Part shown: in pieces, positions 1-7,288 of the stretch
Layout: every line of letters begins with the position of its first letter
How positions within the stretch are numbered: the first letter of the stretch is position 1
Translations under genes and position numbers: made by a program
Source: VRUE01 sp033856275
Lineage (GTDB): Bacteria; Actinomycetota; Thermoleophilia; Solirubrobacterales; 70-9
Assembly: GCA_033856275.1 (NCBI GenBank)
Contig: JAWVFJ010000006.1
Span: 1-64,000 of the forward strand
Length of the DNA: 64,000 bases
Reading direction: 5' to 3'
Notes under the pieces: generated by a model
Seen by the model: the letters and a program-made list of their open reading frames with translations, nothing else
Told to the model about the DNA's origin: nothing
The model's database searches: none

Positions 1-522
1 GTCCCCCTTGTTCTCCAGGCGGCCGCGGCATTCGGCCTCCACCGCGAGCACCTTGTTGACGGTTTCTTCCATCGTCGCCACCACCTTGGTCCAACCCGCC
101 TCGTCGAGCCGCACCGGCATCCAGTACAGCGTCGTGTCTTCGCGCCCGTCGATCGTGCCGGCCTCCAGCGCGGCCACGGCCCGGTCCATGAAGCTCTGCA
201 GCGTCGCTCCCGAAACCCCGCCAAGCAGGGAGCGCGGCACCCGCCGCCAGACCCGGTCGCCGATGAACGCGTGCGGCGCTGCCTTGTAGAAGTGCTCGGT
301 GGCACCGCGGCGCTGGGCGGTGTCAACGAGCTCCAGACACCCACACTTGTCGAGCGTGCGGGTGTGGTACGCCACATGGCTGAGGCCGGCACCCAGTTCT
401 TCGGAGAGGCAGATCGGGCTCGACACTCGTTCGGTGAGGATCTCGAGGATCTGCACGCGTAACGGATGGGAGAGCGCTTTGATCAATCGCTGGTCGATCG
501 TGTCGAAACTGCCTTGCTCCAT
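1..522 (-). CDS. ArsR-type winged-helix transcriptional regulator (3' part outside window)
   Basis: The visible 174 codons have no stop before the window edge, so the C-terminus is missing. The N-terminus (about residues 5-75) reads as an ArsR/HTH_20 winged helix: a LIKALSHPLRVQIL first helix, then SEELGAGLSHVAYHTRTL as the recognition-helix region. The ATG at 520-522 is preceded by an AAGGAG ribosome site about 7 nt away. The remaining residues form an effector or dimerisation part that I do not recognise. Its ligand is unknown. A 19-bp inverted repeat in the upstream region could be its own operator. Confidence 0.75.
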   Translation of the reverse strand, partial: MEQGSFDTIDQRLIKALSHPLRVQILEILTERVSSPICLSEELGAGLSHVAYHTRTLDKCGCLELVDTAQRRGATEHFYKAAPHAFIGDRVWRRVPRSLLGGVSGATLQSFMDRAVAALEAGTIDGREDTTLYWMPVRLDEAGWTKVVATMEETVNKVLAVEAECRGRLENKGD

Positions 523-578
523 CGGGGGGCTCCTTGGTGGGGGTGGCGGGAGAGTGCTTTGGCGTTCGCTGCACACTC

Positions 579-597
579 AAATACGTTTCAGGTATTT
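579..597. promoter_or_regulatory. inverted repeat, candidate operator of the ArsR-type gene
   Basis: AAATAC, 7 nt, GTATTT lies in the 149-bp gap upstream of the minus-strand regulator. On the minus strand a TTGGGG, 18 nt, TAAATA promoter-like pair overlaps it. Autoregulation is inference; only the repeat is seen. Confidence 0.35.
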
Positions 598-671
598 ATG
601 CGGATCACACCCCGCACCCCAAACCCCAATTTCCGAACAATCTTCGTCGCAGTGCCTTCGGCTTAACGTCC

Positions 672-1391
672 TCAGACGCCGGCAACGCGAGTTATCGCGA
701 AGATCATCGCGAAGCCGGAGGCGGTCAGCGCCACCCTCGCCCAGGAGGCGTGGGAGTGTGCCTCGGGCAGCAGATCGGTGGCGCCCATGTAGAGGAAGAA
801 GCCGCTGTAGAGGCAGAGGATGTAGCCGAGGGTAAGGTCGGAGACGGTGACCAGTGAGCCGACGATCGCGCCCACGAAGGGGGCGGCGGCGTCGATGCGG
901 AGCCACTTCCGCGCCTGGCCGCGATCGCCCGACTGGCTGAGGACGAAGCTGACCGTGTTCATTCCGTCGGCGAAGTCATGGCTGACCACGGCGATGAAGA
1001 CGAGGAAGCCGGTGGTGGCGTCGAGCCCGAAGGCGAGCCCGATTCCCAGCCCGTCGATGAAGCTGTGGATCGACAGTCCCATCGCGCCGAGGACACCGAC
1101 GCGGCCGTGGCTGCGCGCCCCGGGGCCGTCGTCACGGTGATGCAGCACCAGCGTCCGCTCGGCGAAGAAGAAAGCGAGGAAGCCGACGGCGACCAGGGTC
1201 GTCGCCAGCTTCGGGTCGTCGACGTTGGTGATCCCCTCAGGCAGCACGTCGAACAGCGCCACCGCGACGACGACGCCGCCGGTGAAGGCGATCACGGTGG
1301 GAAGGGCGTGGGAGAGGCGCAGCGCGACGTGGCCGCCCAGAAGCGTCGCCAGCACGGTCAGTCCCGCGAGCGGGATCACGATCAGGTGCAT
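672..1391 (-). CDS. ZIP-family divalent metal (zinc) permease
   Basis: This 239-residue protein is almost entirely hydrophobic, with about seven to eight membrane segments. It carries the ZIP metal-path motifs HSFIDG (His109 onward) in TM4 and HDFADG (His138 onward) in TM5, plus EAHSH near residue 210. A short His-containing loop (HHRDD, about 84-88) lies between TM3 and TM4. The ATG at 1391 gives a normal N-terminus; longer readings run back through the upstream Fur gene. It follows that gene by 5 bp and is probably cotranscribed with it, which points to zinc (or another divalent metal) import under Fur/Zur control. Confidence 0.85.
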   Translation of the reverse strand: MHLIVIPLAGLTVLATLLGGHVALRLSHALPTVIAFTGGVVVAVALFDVLPEGITNVDDPKLATTLVAVGFLAFFFAERTLVLHHRDDGPGARSHGRVGVLGAMGLSIHSFIDGLGIGLAFGLDATTGFLVFIAVVSHDFADGMNTVSFVLSQSGDRGQARKWLRIDAAAPFVGAIVGSLVTVSDLTLGYILCLYSGFFLYMGATDLLPEAHSHASWARVALTASGFAMIFAITRVAGV

Positions 1392-1396
1392 CGCGC

Positions 1397-1819
1397 TCAG
1401 CCCCCGGCCTTGGCGAGGCAGGCCTGACAGCGGCCGCGCAGGACGACCTCGTGGCGGGCCACCTCGAAGCCGGCGGCGCCGCCGAGGGCGTCGATGGCCC
1501 GCTCCAGCGCCTGGTCGGAGAAGGGCGTCACCTCTCCGCACTCGTCGCAGATCAGGTGGTGGTGATGCTGGTCGGGGTCGAGTCGCTCGTAGCCGGCGGC
1601 GTCGGCGCCGATGTCGATCCGCTGGACCAGGTGCAGCTGCTCGAGCCGGTCGAGGGTGCGGTAGATGCTGGCCCGGCCGGCGGCGAGGCGCCGGTCCATC
1701 TCCAGGGCCGTCAGCGCACAGTCCTCACCGGCCAGGAGCGCCAGGACTTCCTCGCGGGCGGCGCCGCTGCGGGAACCCGCCTCGTCGAGCTTCTTCGATG
1801 CGTGCGCCGGCCAGTCCAC
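1397..1819 (-). CDS. Fur/Zur-family metalloregulator
   Basis: The 140 residues have the Fur layout: an N-terminal winged helix (about 15-80, with ASIYRTLDRLEQLHLV as recognition helix and wing), a His4 cluster at 85-88, and two CxxC pairs (C91/C94 and C131/C134) that in this family hold the structural zinc. The start is GTG at 1817-1819. It is followed after 5 bp by a ZIP transporter, so a zinc-sensing Zur role is more likely than iron-sensing Fur, although sequence alone cannot settle the metal. A perfect Fur-type inverted repeat lies 16 bp upstream of the start, which suggests autorepression. Confidence 0.88.
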   Translation of the reverse strand: MDWPAHASKKLDEAGSRSGAAREEVLALLAGEDCALTALEMDRRLAAGRASIYRTLDRLEQLHLVQRIDIGADAAGYERLDPDQHHHHLICDECGEVTPFSDQALERAIDALGGAAGFEVARHEVVLRGRCQACLAKAGG

Positions 1820-1835
1820 GGCGGCGAGACTACCA

Positions 1836-1854
1836 GAGAATGAGATTCATTCTC
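1836..1854. promoter_or_regulatory. Fur/Zur-type operator
   Basis: This is a perfect 8-bp inverted repeat, GAGAATGA-GAT-TCATTCTC (19 bp). It matches the classical 19-bp Fur box at 15 of 19 positions by my count. It lies directly upstream of the minus-strand fur-zip pair and is the only such box noticed here. Confidence 0.7.
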
Positions 1855-1876
1855 ATCTAGGCCCCAGGGGGCCGGA

Positions 1877-2818
1877 TCAGCTGTAGGCGTCCCACTTCTC
1901 CAGGTAGGGGAGGGGGTCGAACGGCGAGCCGCCCTCGTACCAGCCGGGCGGGCCCCACATCTCGAAGTGGAGGTGGCAGGCGGTGGCATCGCCGGTGTCG
2001 CCGACGATCCCGATCGGCTGCCCGGTGCGGACGGTTTCGCCGGTCTGCAGCGGCGACGGTTCGGCCAGGTGCGCGTACATGAAGTCGTAGGGGGTCCCCT
2101 TGCCGTCGATGACGACGTAGTTGCCGGCGTTGCCCTCGTAGCCGGAGTACTGGACCGTGCCGCCGCGGGCGGCGACGAGCGGGGTGCCGCATTCGGCCAT
2201 CACGTCCTGACCCTGGTGGGTGTGGCCCGAGCGGGGCGCCCCGAAGCGACCCTCGCCCATGCTGAATTCGTGGGCGCCGAGGACCGGGAAGGCGTACCCG
2301 TAGAGGGAGAAGCTGAGGGTCACCGGGGCTGCCGAGGCGGCCGGGCGGGCGGCGACGGGGCTGCCCTGCGGCCCGATCCGGAAGCTGTAGATGCCGTTGC
2401 GGGCCGGTTTGCCTTCGGTCGTGGTGCCGTCCCAGCGGATGTTGGTCGCCACACCGGGGGCGACGTCGGCGCGGTAGAAGCTGCGGACGACTTCGCCGGC
2501 GCTGTTGACGACGTCGATCTGGAGGTCGTTCTGGGGCTGGCTGCTTTCGATCGTGAAGCTCAGCCGCGGGTAGCGGAAACCGAAGTAGAAGGATTTGCGC
2601 GGGGTGGTCTGGGCCGCGGAGACGCTGAGCGTCCCGGCGCTCGGTTCGGTCGAGGCCGGCCCGGTCGGGCTGCCCTTGGCCGCCGGCGCGCCGCTAGGGG
2701 TGGGGGCGCCGCCGGTGCTCGCCGAGGCGCCGGCGGGCAGGCCCAGCACCAGGACGACCGTCGCGATAGTGCCTATCTTCCCGGCCAAGCGCGACCGGAC
2801 GAATCCCTTGCTGCGCAC
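1877..2818 (-). CDS. secreted M23-family (LytM-like) metallopeptidase
   Basis: The 313 residues have three parts. A hydrophobic N-terminal signal or anchor (about 12-34) precedes a Pro/Ala/Ser linker. A beta-rich FlgD/Ig-like region (about 75-150) contains a WDGTTTEGKPARNGIY motif typical of FlgD-type Ig repeats. The C-terminal M23 domain has HQGQD (His201, Asp205), His250 and HLHFE (His282/284), which are the expected zinc and catalytic positions. It probably cleaves peptidoglycan cross-links outside the membrane. The start is GTG at 2816-2818. It is transcribed away from rplM from a shared 234-bp gap. Confidence 0.85.
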   Translation of the reverse strand: MRSKGFVRSRLAGKIGTIATVVLVLGLPAGASASTGGAPTPSGAPAAKGSPTGPASTEPSAGTLSVSAAQTTPRKSFYFGFRYPRLSFTIESSQPQNDLQIDVVNSAGEVVRSFYRADVAPGVATNIRWDGTTTEGKPARNGIYSFRIGPQGSPVAARPAASAAPVTLSFSLYGYAFPVLGAHEFSMGEGRFGAPRSGHTHQGQDVMAECGTPLVAARGGTVQYSGYEGNAGNYVVIDGKGTPYDFMYAHLAEPSPLQTGETVRTGQPIGIVGDTGDATACHLHFEMWGPPGWYEGGSPFDPLPYLEKWDAYS

Positions 2819-2964
2819 CGCTAGCCCTCTCTTTCGATCGCCTGCGGAGTTAGCTGTCGGGCTCGCGCTGAAAGAGTTGCGCTACGGCCTGTGTTCGGCC
2901 GATTCGCCCCTGAGACCTGCTCGGTCTCTACGGTTCCTCCGCTCCCGTTTGGACGTCCGCACGG

Positions 2965-2994
2965 GATTCGGCATTGCTGGCGCGGCAGTATAGA
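2965..2994 (+). promoter_or_regulatory. candidate promoter for the ribosomal-protein operon
   Basis: A strong TATAGA box lies at 2989-2994, about 58 bp before the rplM start. The -35 is weak (GATTCG/TTCGGC around 2965-2971). Transcription would start near 3001, placing the two leader hairpins in the mRNA. Only the -10 is convincing. Confidence 0.4.
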
Positions 2995-2996
2995 CG

Positions 2997-3050
2997 CCGG
3001 GATGGCTATGATCTCCCGGCCGCGTGGGGTTCGACCGCGCGGTTTTTTAA
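2997..3050 (+). promoter_or_regulatory. rplM leader: two hairpins with a T6 run (attenuator-like)
   Basis: The first hairpin pairs CCGGGA (2997-3002) with TCCCGG (3014-3019). The second pairs CCGCG (3020-3024) with CGCGG (3038-3042) and is followed at once by six T residues (3043-3048), just before the rplM ATG at 3053. A stem plus U-run is the form of an intrinsic terminator, and here it precedes the first gene rather than following the last. Autogenous L13 leaders are known in Firmicutes; any function here is inferred. Confidence 0.4.
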
Positions 3051-3052
3051 CG

Positions 3053-3487
3053 ATGAAAACCTTCGTAGCCACTCCAAGCAACCGCCAACGCGACTGGTAT
3101 GTCGTCGACGCCGAGGGCCAGACCCTCGGTCGTCTCGCGACCCAGATCGCCGATGCCCTGCGCGGCAAGCGCAAGCCGGAGTACACGCCGCACATCGACA
3201 CCGGCGATTTCATCGTCGTCGTCAACGCGGAGAAAATCCGCGTCACCGGCAAAAAGATGGAGCAGAAGATCTACTGGCGCCACAGCGGCTACCCGGGGGG
3301 GATCAAGTCCCGCACCCTGGCCGAGATGCTCGACCGCCGGCCCGAGGAAGTCATCCGCAAGGCGGTCAAGGGGATGCTGCCGCGCAACCGCCTGGCCCGC
3401 CAGCAGCTGACCAAGCTCAAGGTCTACGCCGGCCCCGATCACCCGCACGCGGCCCAGCAGCCGAAACCGATGAAGACCGAGAGATAG
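3053..3487 (+). CDS. rplM: 50S ribosomal protein L13
   Basis: The 144-residue protein has the L13 landmarks WYVVDAEGQTLGRLAT near the start, then HIDTGDFIVVVNAEKI, and the conserved GMLP(R)NRL segment near residue 107. It binds 23S rRNA early in 50S assembly. The ATG at 3053 is chosen because it starts the conserved fold; in-frame sequence upstream belongs to the leader. Its usual partner rpsI (S9) does not follow. Instead rpsQ (S17) starts on the base after its stop codon, so L13 heads what is normally the second half of the S10/spc gene string. Confidence 0.95.
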   Translation: MKTFVATPSNRQRDWYVVDAEGQTLGRLATQIADALRGKRKPEYTPHIDTGDFIVVVNAEKIRVTGKKMEQKIYWRHSGYPGGIKSRTLAEMLDRRPEEVIRKAVKGMLPRNRLARQQLTKLKVYAGPDHPHAAQQPKPMKTER

Positions 3488-4249
3488 ATGACGGACGAGC
3501 CGAACAACGACGAGACTTCAGAGCAGCCCGACAGCGTCGAGGAGACTCCGGTGGAGGGCTCAGAGGGCACGGCCGCGGGTCCTGTCGCCGAGGAGGACTC
3601 CTCGTCCTCGCAAGCTGCGGGCGAGGAGCCCACCTCCACGCCACCCGCGGACGAGGCGGAGGAGTCCAAGGACGAGGCCCCTGAGGCAGAGTCTTCTGAG
3701 GCCTCTGAGGCTGAGCAGGCGGAGCCCGCTGCAGCTGAGGCGGAGCCTGCTGCCGAAGAGTCCGCCCCGGCGGAGGAAGCTGCTGAGCCGGATCCTGAGG
3801 ACGAGCTACCTTGGAAGGAGCGGCGCAGGTTGCAGCGTTCGCGGCAGCCGCATAAGGCCGGGCCGGCCCTCAGCCTCGAGGAGCGGATTGCTCAGCGGGA
3901 GCAGGCGCGGAAGCTCAAGGCTGCGTCGCGGCGGAAAGAACGGGCTGCGGCGAAAACCGACAAGACTGCAGGCACCGGCACCCCCGTTGCCGAGAAGGAC
4001 GCCGTTGCTGCTAAGACGCGGCAGGGGATCGTCGTTTCCAACAAGGGCGAGAAGTCGATCACTGTGCGGATCGATATTGCTCGGCGGCATCCGACCTACG
4101 AGAAGGTCGTGCGGCGCTCGCGGACTCTGCACGCTCACGATGAGCAGAACGAGGCTGGCGAGGGGGACATCGTGCGGGTCATTGAGACCCGGCCGTTGTC
4201 GAAGACAAAGCGCTGGAGGCTCGTCGAGATCTTGGAGAAGGCGAAGTGA
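3488..4249 (+). CDS. rpsQ: 30S ribosomal protein S17 with a 177-residue N-terminal extension
   Basis: The last 76 residues (about 178-253) are an ordinary S17 OB-fold: RQGIVVSNKGEKSITV, then HPTYEKVVRRS, then GDIVRVIETRPLSKTKRW. Bacterial S17 is normally only about 80-90 residues. Residues 1-110 are acidic low-complexity sequence rich in Glu, Ala, Ser and Pro. Residues 110-170 are highly basic, with helices such as PWKERRRLQRSR and IAQREQARKLKAASRRKERAA. The ATG directly abuts the rplM stop, and no internal start with a good ribosome site is evident. Residues about 19-60 match a module in the S5 tail, and the DNA there is palindromic. The extension presumably projects from the subunit surface; its role is unknown. 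Confidence 0.9.
   Translation: MTDEPNNDETSEQPDSVEETPVEGSEGTAAGPVAEEDSSSSQAAGEEPTSTPPADEAEESKDEAPEAESSEASEAEQAEPAAAEAEPAAEESAPAEEAAEPDPEDELPWKERRRLQRSRQPHKAGPALSLEERIAQREQARKLKAASRRKERAAAKTDKTAGTGTPVAEKDAVAAKTRQGIVVSNKGEKSITVRIDIARRHPTYEKVVRRSRTLHAHDEQNEAGEGDIVRVIETRPLSKTKRWRLVEILEKAK
3573..3650. repeat. palindromic element inside rpsQ (degenerate copy)
   Basis: The left arm (3573-3604) and right arm (3622-3650) are imperfectly complementary: CCGCGGGT pairs with ACCCGCGG at the outside and GGACTCCTCG with CGAGGAGCCC at the inside. The flanks share GCGGGTCCTGTCGCCG and CGCCACCCGC with the element inside rpsE at 7866-7955. It is translated in frame as part of the acidic extension. Confidence 0.6.
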
Positions 4250-4617
4250 TCCAGCAGGAGTCGAGATTGAAGGTCGCCGACAACTCCGGCGCCCGCGAGA
4301 TCCTCTGCATCCGCGTCAAGGGTGGATCGCACCGCCGCTATGCCGGCGTCGGCGACGTGATCACGGCAACAGTCAAACAGGCCAGCCCTCAGGGTGGCGT
4401 GCGCAAAGGCGAGGTTGTCCAGGCCGTGGTCGTACGCACCAAGAAGCAGCTCGGCCGGCCCGACGGCACCTACATTTCCTTCGACGAAAACGCTGCGGTG
4501 TTGATCGACCCGGCGAGCAACAACCCGCGCGGCACCCGCATCTTCGGACCGGTGGCGCGCGAGCTGCGCGATCGCAACTTCATGAAAATCATCTCGTTGG
4601 CGCCCGAGGTTCTCTGA
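4246..4617 (+). CDS. rplN: 50S ribosomal protein L14
   Basis: The 123 residues begin with the family's IQQESRLKVADNSGAREILCI and include RRYAGVGDVITATVKQA and the C-terminal FGPVARELRDRNFMKIISLAPEVL. It binds 23S rRNA at the subunit interface. The start is GTG inside a GTGA overlap with the rpsQ stop, indicating translational coupling. No extension is present, in contrast to its upstream neighbour. Confidence 0.96.
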   Translation: MIQQESRLKVADNSGAREILCIRVKGGSHRRYAGVGDVITATVKQASPQGGVRKGEVVQAVVVRTKKQLGRPDGTYISFDENAAVLIDPASNNPRGTRIFGPVARELRDRNFMKIISLAPEVL

Positions 4618-4955
4618 TGGCCAAGGGAATGCGCATTCGCAAAGACGATCAGGTGATGGTGATCGGCGGCAAGGACGCCGGCAAGACCGGCCGCGTGGTG
4701 CGGACCGAGCCGAAGCGCAACCGTGTCTACGTCGAGCACCTCAACATGATCAAGCGGCACGAACGTCCACGTTCGGTCAAAGACACGACGCGCGGCGGTG
4801 AGGTCGGCGGCATCGTTGAGAAGGAGGGGCCGATCCACGTCTCCAACGTGATGTTGCTCGACCCCAAAGACAACAAACCGACGCGGGTCGGCGTGCGCCG
4901 CGACAAAGGCGGCAAGCGCGAGCGCTTCGCCAAGCGGAGTGGGGCGACGTTTTAA
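4617..4955 (+). CDS. rplX: 50S ribosomal protein L24
   Basis: The 112 residues carry the KOW motif at the N-terminus (RIRKDDQVMVIGGKDAGKTGRV) and the conserved N-M-I-K-RH-R segment around residue 42. L24 is an assembly initiator at the 5' end of 23S rRNA. The ATG shares one base with the rplN stop (TGATG), and the gene overlaps rplE by one base at its end. Length and motifs are normal for the family. Confidence 0.96.
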   Translation: MAKGMRIRKDDQVMVIGGKDAGKTGRVVRTEPKRNRVYVEHLNMIKRHERPRSVKDTTRGGEVGGIVEKEGPIHVSNVMLLDPKDNKPTRVGVRRDKGGKRERFAKRSGATF

Positions 4956-5782
4956 TGGAGTCGACTGTCACCGCTCAGTCCCAGGCCGCACCGCCCCCTC
5001 GTCTGCGCGATCGCTACGAGCAGGAGGTCCTGCCGGCGCTGACCAAGAAGTTCGGCTACTCGACCCCAATGCAGGCACCGCGCCTGCAGAAGATCACGCT
5101 CAACATGGGCCTCGGCGAGGCGAAGCAAAACGCCAAGATGCTTGAAGCCGCCCAGGAGCAGCTGGCGACGATCGCCGGCCAGCAGCCGAGTGTGCGCCGC
5201 GCCCGCAAGTCGATTGCTTCCTTCAAGGTGCGCGAGGGGATGCCGGTTGGCGTCTCGGTGACGTTGCGCCGCGCTCGCATGTGGGAGTTTCTCGACCGCC
5301 TCTGCTCGATCGCCGTGCCGCGCATCCGCGATTTCCGTGGTCTCAATCCACGCTCCTTCGACGGTCGCGGCAACTACTCGATGGGCGTCAAGGAGCAGCT
5401 GATCTTTCCCGAAATCGACTACGACTCGATCGACGAGGTGCGCGGCCTGGACGTGACGATCACGACCAGCGCCCCGAGCGACGAGGAGGCTTTCGAGCTG
5501 CTGCTCGGACTGGGGATGCCCTTCGCCAAAGAGGGCCGTCCCGGCAAACCCGACGCCGATATCGAGGCCCAGGAAGCTGCCGAGGAGGAGAAGCGCAAGG
5601 AGGAGGCCCGCCTGCGGGCCGAGGCCGAGCAGGCCGCGCTGGAGCAGCTCAAGGAGGAGAACCCCGAGGCATACGCCAAGCCCGAGACCGAGGAGGCCGG
5701 CGAGGAGGGCTCAGAGCCAGCCGCCGAGGGCGACCAAGAGGCCGAGAATGCGGCCGGCGAGGAGAATCAGGAGAATGGCTAA
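4955..5782 (+). CDS. rplE: 50S ribosomal protein L5 with a charged C-terminal tail
   Basis: Residues about 18-200 are a complete L5, with APRLQKITLNMGLGEAK, RARKSIASFKVREGMPVG, RIRDFRGL and SFDGRGNYSMGVKEQLIFPEI. It contacts 5S rRNA and the P site. Residues about 205-275 are extra: a Glu/Ala/Lys stretch (EEEKRKEEARLRAEAEQAALEQ) that looks like a single alpha-helix or coiled coil, then an acidic tail. L5 is usually about 180 residues. The tail is unlike the S17/S5 module in sequence. It ends 8 nt inside the S14 gene. Confidence 0.95.
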   Translation: MESTVTAQSQAAPPPRLRDRYEQEVLPALTKKFGYSTPMQAPRLQKITLNMGLGEAKQNAKMLEAAQEQLATIAGQQPSVRRARKSIASFKVREGMPVGVSVTLRRARMWEFLDRLCSIAVPRIRDFRGLNPRSFDGRGNYSMGVKEQLIFPEIDYDSIDEVRGLDVTITTSAPSDEEAFELLLGLGMPFAKEGRPGKPDADIEAQEAAEEEKRKEEARLRAEAEQAALEQLKEENPEAYAKPETEEAGEEGSEPAAEGDQEAENAAGEENQENG

Positions 5783-5960
5783 GACTTCGCTGAAGGTGAA
5801 GCAGGGCCGCAAGGCCAAGTTCAAATCCCGCGAATACAACCGTTGCCGCCGCTGTGGCCGGCCGCGCGCCTACTACCGCAAGTTCGGCCTCTGCCGGATC
5901 TGCCTGCGGGAGGCCGCGCACGAGGGCCACGTTCCCGGCATGACCAAGTCCAGCTGGTAA
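5775..5960 (+). CDS. rpsZ: 30S ribosomal protein S14, zinc (type Z) form
   Basis: This 61-residue protein has the CRRCG and CRICL pairs of the zinc-binding short S14 and the conserved RKFGLCRICLRE-AHEG-PG--KSSW ending. The ATG at 5775 overlaps the rplE stop by 8 nt, and GGAG lies just upstream. It belongs to the 30S head near the decoding region. The alternative zinc-free S14 would be about 100 residues; nothing like it is in this window. Confidence 0.96.
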   Translation: MAKTSLKVKQGRKAKFKSREYNRCRRCGRPRAYYRKFGLCRICLREAAHEGHVPGMTKSSW

Positions 5961-5982
5961 CCGACCGAGACACGAAAAGAAC

Positions 5983-6378
5983 ATGCTTACCGACCCGATA
6001 GCCGACTACCTGACCCGGATCCGCAACGCGCTCGGCTCCGGCCACGACGAGGTGGAGATCCCCGCTTCGCGGCTGAAGCTGGAGATGTCGCGGATCCTCA
6101 AGGAGCAGGGTTACATCCTCGATTTCGGCAAGCAGCCGGCGCGGGTCGGCGAGGCGATCAAGATCCGTCTCAAGTACACCGAGGACCGCCGCCCCGTGAT
6201 CGCCGGCTTGGAGCGGATCTCGCGCCCCGGTCGCCGCCGCTACGTCGATCACAAAGAAGTGCCGCGCGTGGACGGTGGTACCGGTACGGCGATCGTCAGC
6301 ACCTCGGTCGGCGTGATGACCGGTCATGAAGCAAAGGCAAAGGGCGTTGGCGGCGAGGTAGTCGCCTACGTTTGGTGA
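5983..6378 (+). CDS. rpsH: 30S ribosomal protein S8
   Basis: The 131 residues start DPIADYLTRIRNA, continue through the helix that packs on 16S helix 21, and end with GTAIVSTSVGVMTGHEA and GGEVVAYVW, close to the family's STS-G-(M/L)T--EA-----GGE---Y-W ending. S8 is a primary 16S rRNA binder and, in E. coli, represses its own operon. It starts 22 bp after rpsZ and its stop lies just before rplF. Confidence 0.96.
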   Translation: MLTDPIADYLTRIRNALGSGHDEVEIPASRLKLEMSRILKEQGYILDFGKQPARVGEAIKIRLKYTEDRRPVIAGLERISRPGRRRYVDHKEVPRVDGGTGTAIVSTSVGVMTGHEAKAKGVGGEVVAYVW

Positions 6379-6381
6379 GTG

Positions 6382-6915
6382 ATGAGCCGGATCGGAAGAA
6401 AGCCCATCAGCGTGCCCGACGCCGTCAGCATCGACGTCGCGCCTGGCCGCGTTGCCGTCAAGGGTCCCAAGGGCGAGCTGACGCAGGTTCTCTCGAGCGA
6501 CATGAAAATCGAGCAGTCCGACGGCGTCCTCACCGTCGAGCGCCCGACCAACCGCGGCGAGCACCGTGCCCTGCACGGACTCACTCGCAGCCTGATCGCC
6601 AACATGGTCGAGGGCGTCACCGACGGCTTTGAGAAGCGCCTCGAGATCCAGGGCGTCGGTTACCGCGCGCAACTGAAGGGCAAGAACCTCGAGCTGGCAC
6701 TCGGCTACTCCCATCCCGTCGCGATCGAAGCGCCCGAGGGAATCGAGTTCGAGGTCCCGCAGCCGACCGAGATAGTCGTGCGCGGCATCGACAAGCAGCT
6801 AGTCGGCCAGGTCGCCGCGGATATTCGCAAGCGCCGGCCCCCCGAGCCTTACAAGGGCAAGGGCATCCGCTATCGCGGCGAGCACGTGATGCGCAAGGTA
6901 GGCAAGCGCGCATGA
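6382..6915 (+). CDS. rplF: 50S ribosomal protein L6
   Basis: The 177 residues begin MSRIGRKPISVPD, the canonical L6 start, and include the second-domain signature VRGIDKQLVGQVAADIRKRRPPEPYKGKGIRY. The ATG at 6382 is preferred over an in-frame GTG three bases upstream because it matches the family start. L6 sits near the sarcin-ricin loop. It overlaps rplR by 4 nt (ATGA). Confidence 0.96.
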   Translation: MSRIGRKPISVPDAVSIDVAPGRVAVKGPKGELTQVLSSDMKIEQSDGVLTVERPTNRGEHRALHGLTRSLIANMVEGVTDGFEKRLEIQGVGYRAQLKGKNLELALGYSHPVAIEAPEGIEFEVPQPTEIVVRGIDKQLVGQVAADIRKRRPPEPYKGKGIRYRGEHVMRKVGKRA

Positions 6916-7265
6916 CCGTCGTCACCAAGAGGCAGCGACGCTTGCGCCGTCGCCGCCGCGTCCGCGCCCGCGTGACCGGCACGACAGAGCGCCCGCGCCT
7001 GTCCGTTTACCGCTCCAACCGCGGTGTCTTTGCCCAACTGATCGACGACGGCAAGGGCCACACGGTCGCCGCCGTCAACTGGATCGAGCCCGAGCTGCGC
7101 AAGCTCTCTGCCTCAGAGCAGGCCAAGCGCGCCGGCGAGCTACTGGCCGAGCGCGCCAAGGCGGCTGGAGTCGAGAGCTGCGTCTTCGATCGCGGTGGCT
7201 ACCAGTACCACGGCCGGGTCAAGATCCTCGCCGAGGGTGCACGAGGGGGAGGGCTGGTCTTCTAG
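6912..7265 (+). CDS. rplR: 50S ribosomal protein L18
   Basis: The 117 residues open with an arginine-rich 5S rRNA-binding tail (KRQRRLRRRRRVRARV), followed by RPRLSVYRSNRGVFAQLIDD and a conserved FDRGGYQYHGRVKILAEGAR-GGL-F ending. It binds 5S rRNA with L5. The ATG lies in an ATGA overlap with the rplF stop. A 23-bp gap separates it from rpsE. Confidence 0.96.
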   Translation: MTVVTKRQRRLRRRRRVRARVTGTTERPRLSVYRSNRGVFAQLIDDGKGHTVAAVNWIEPELRKLSASEQAKRAGELLAERAKAAGVESCVFDRGGYQYHGRVKILAEGARGGGLVF

Positions 7266-7288
7266 TCCGCTACCTTGGACCGCTCGCT

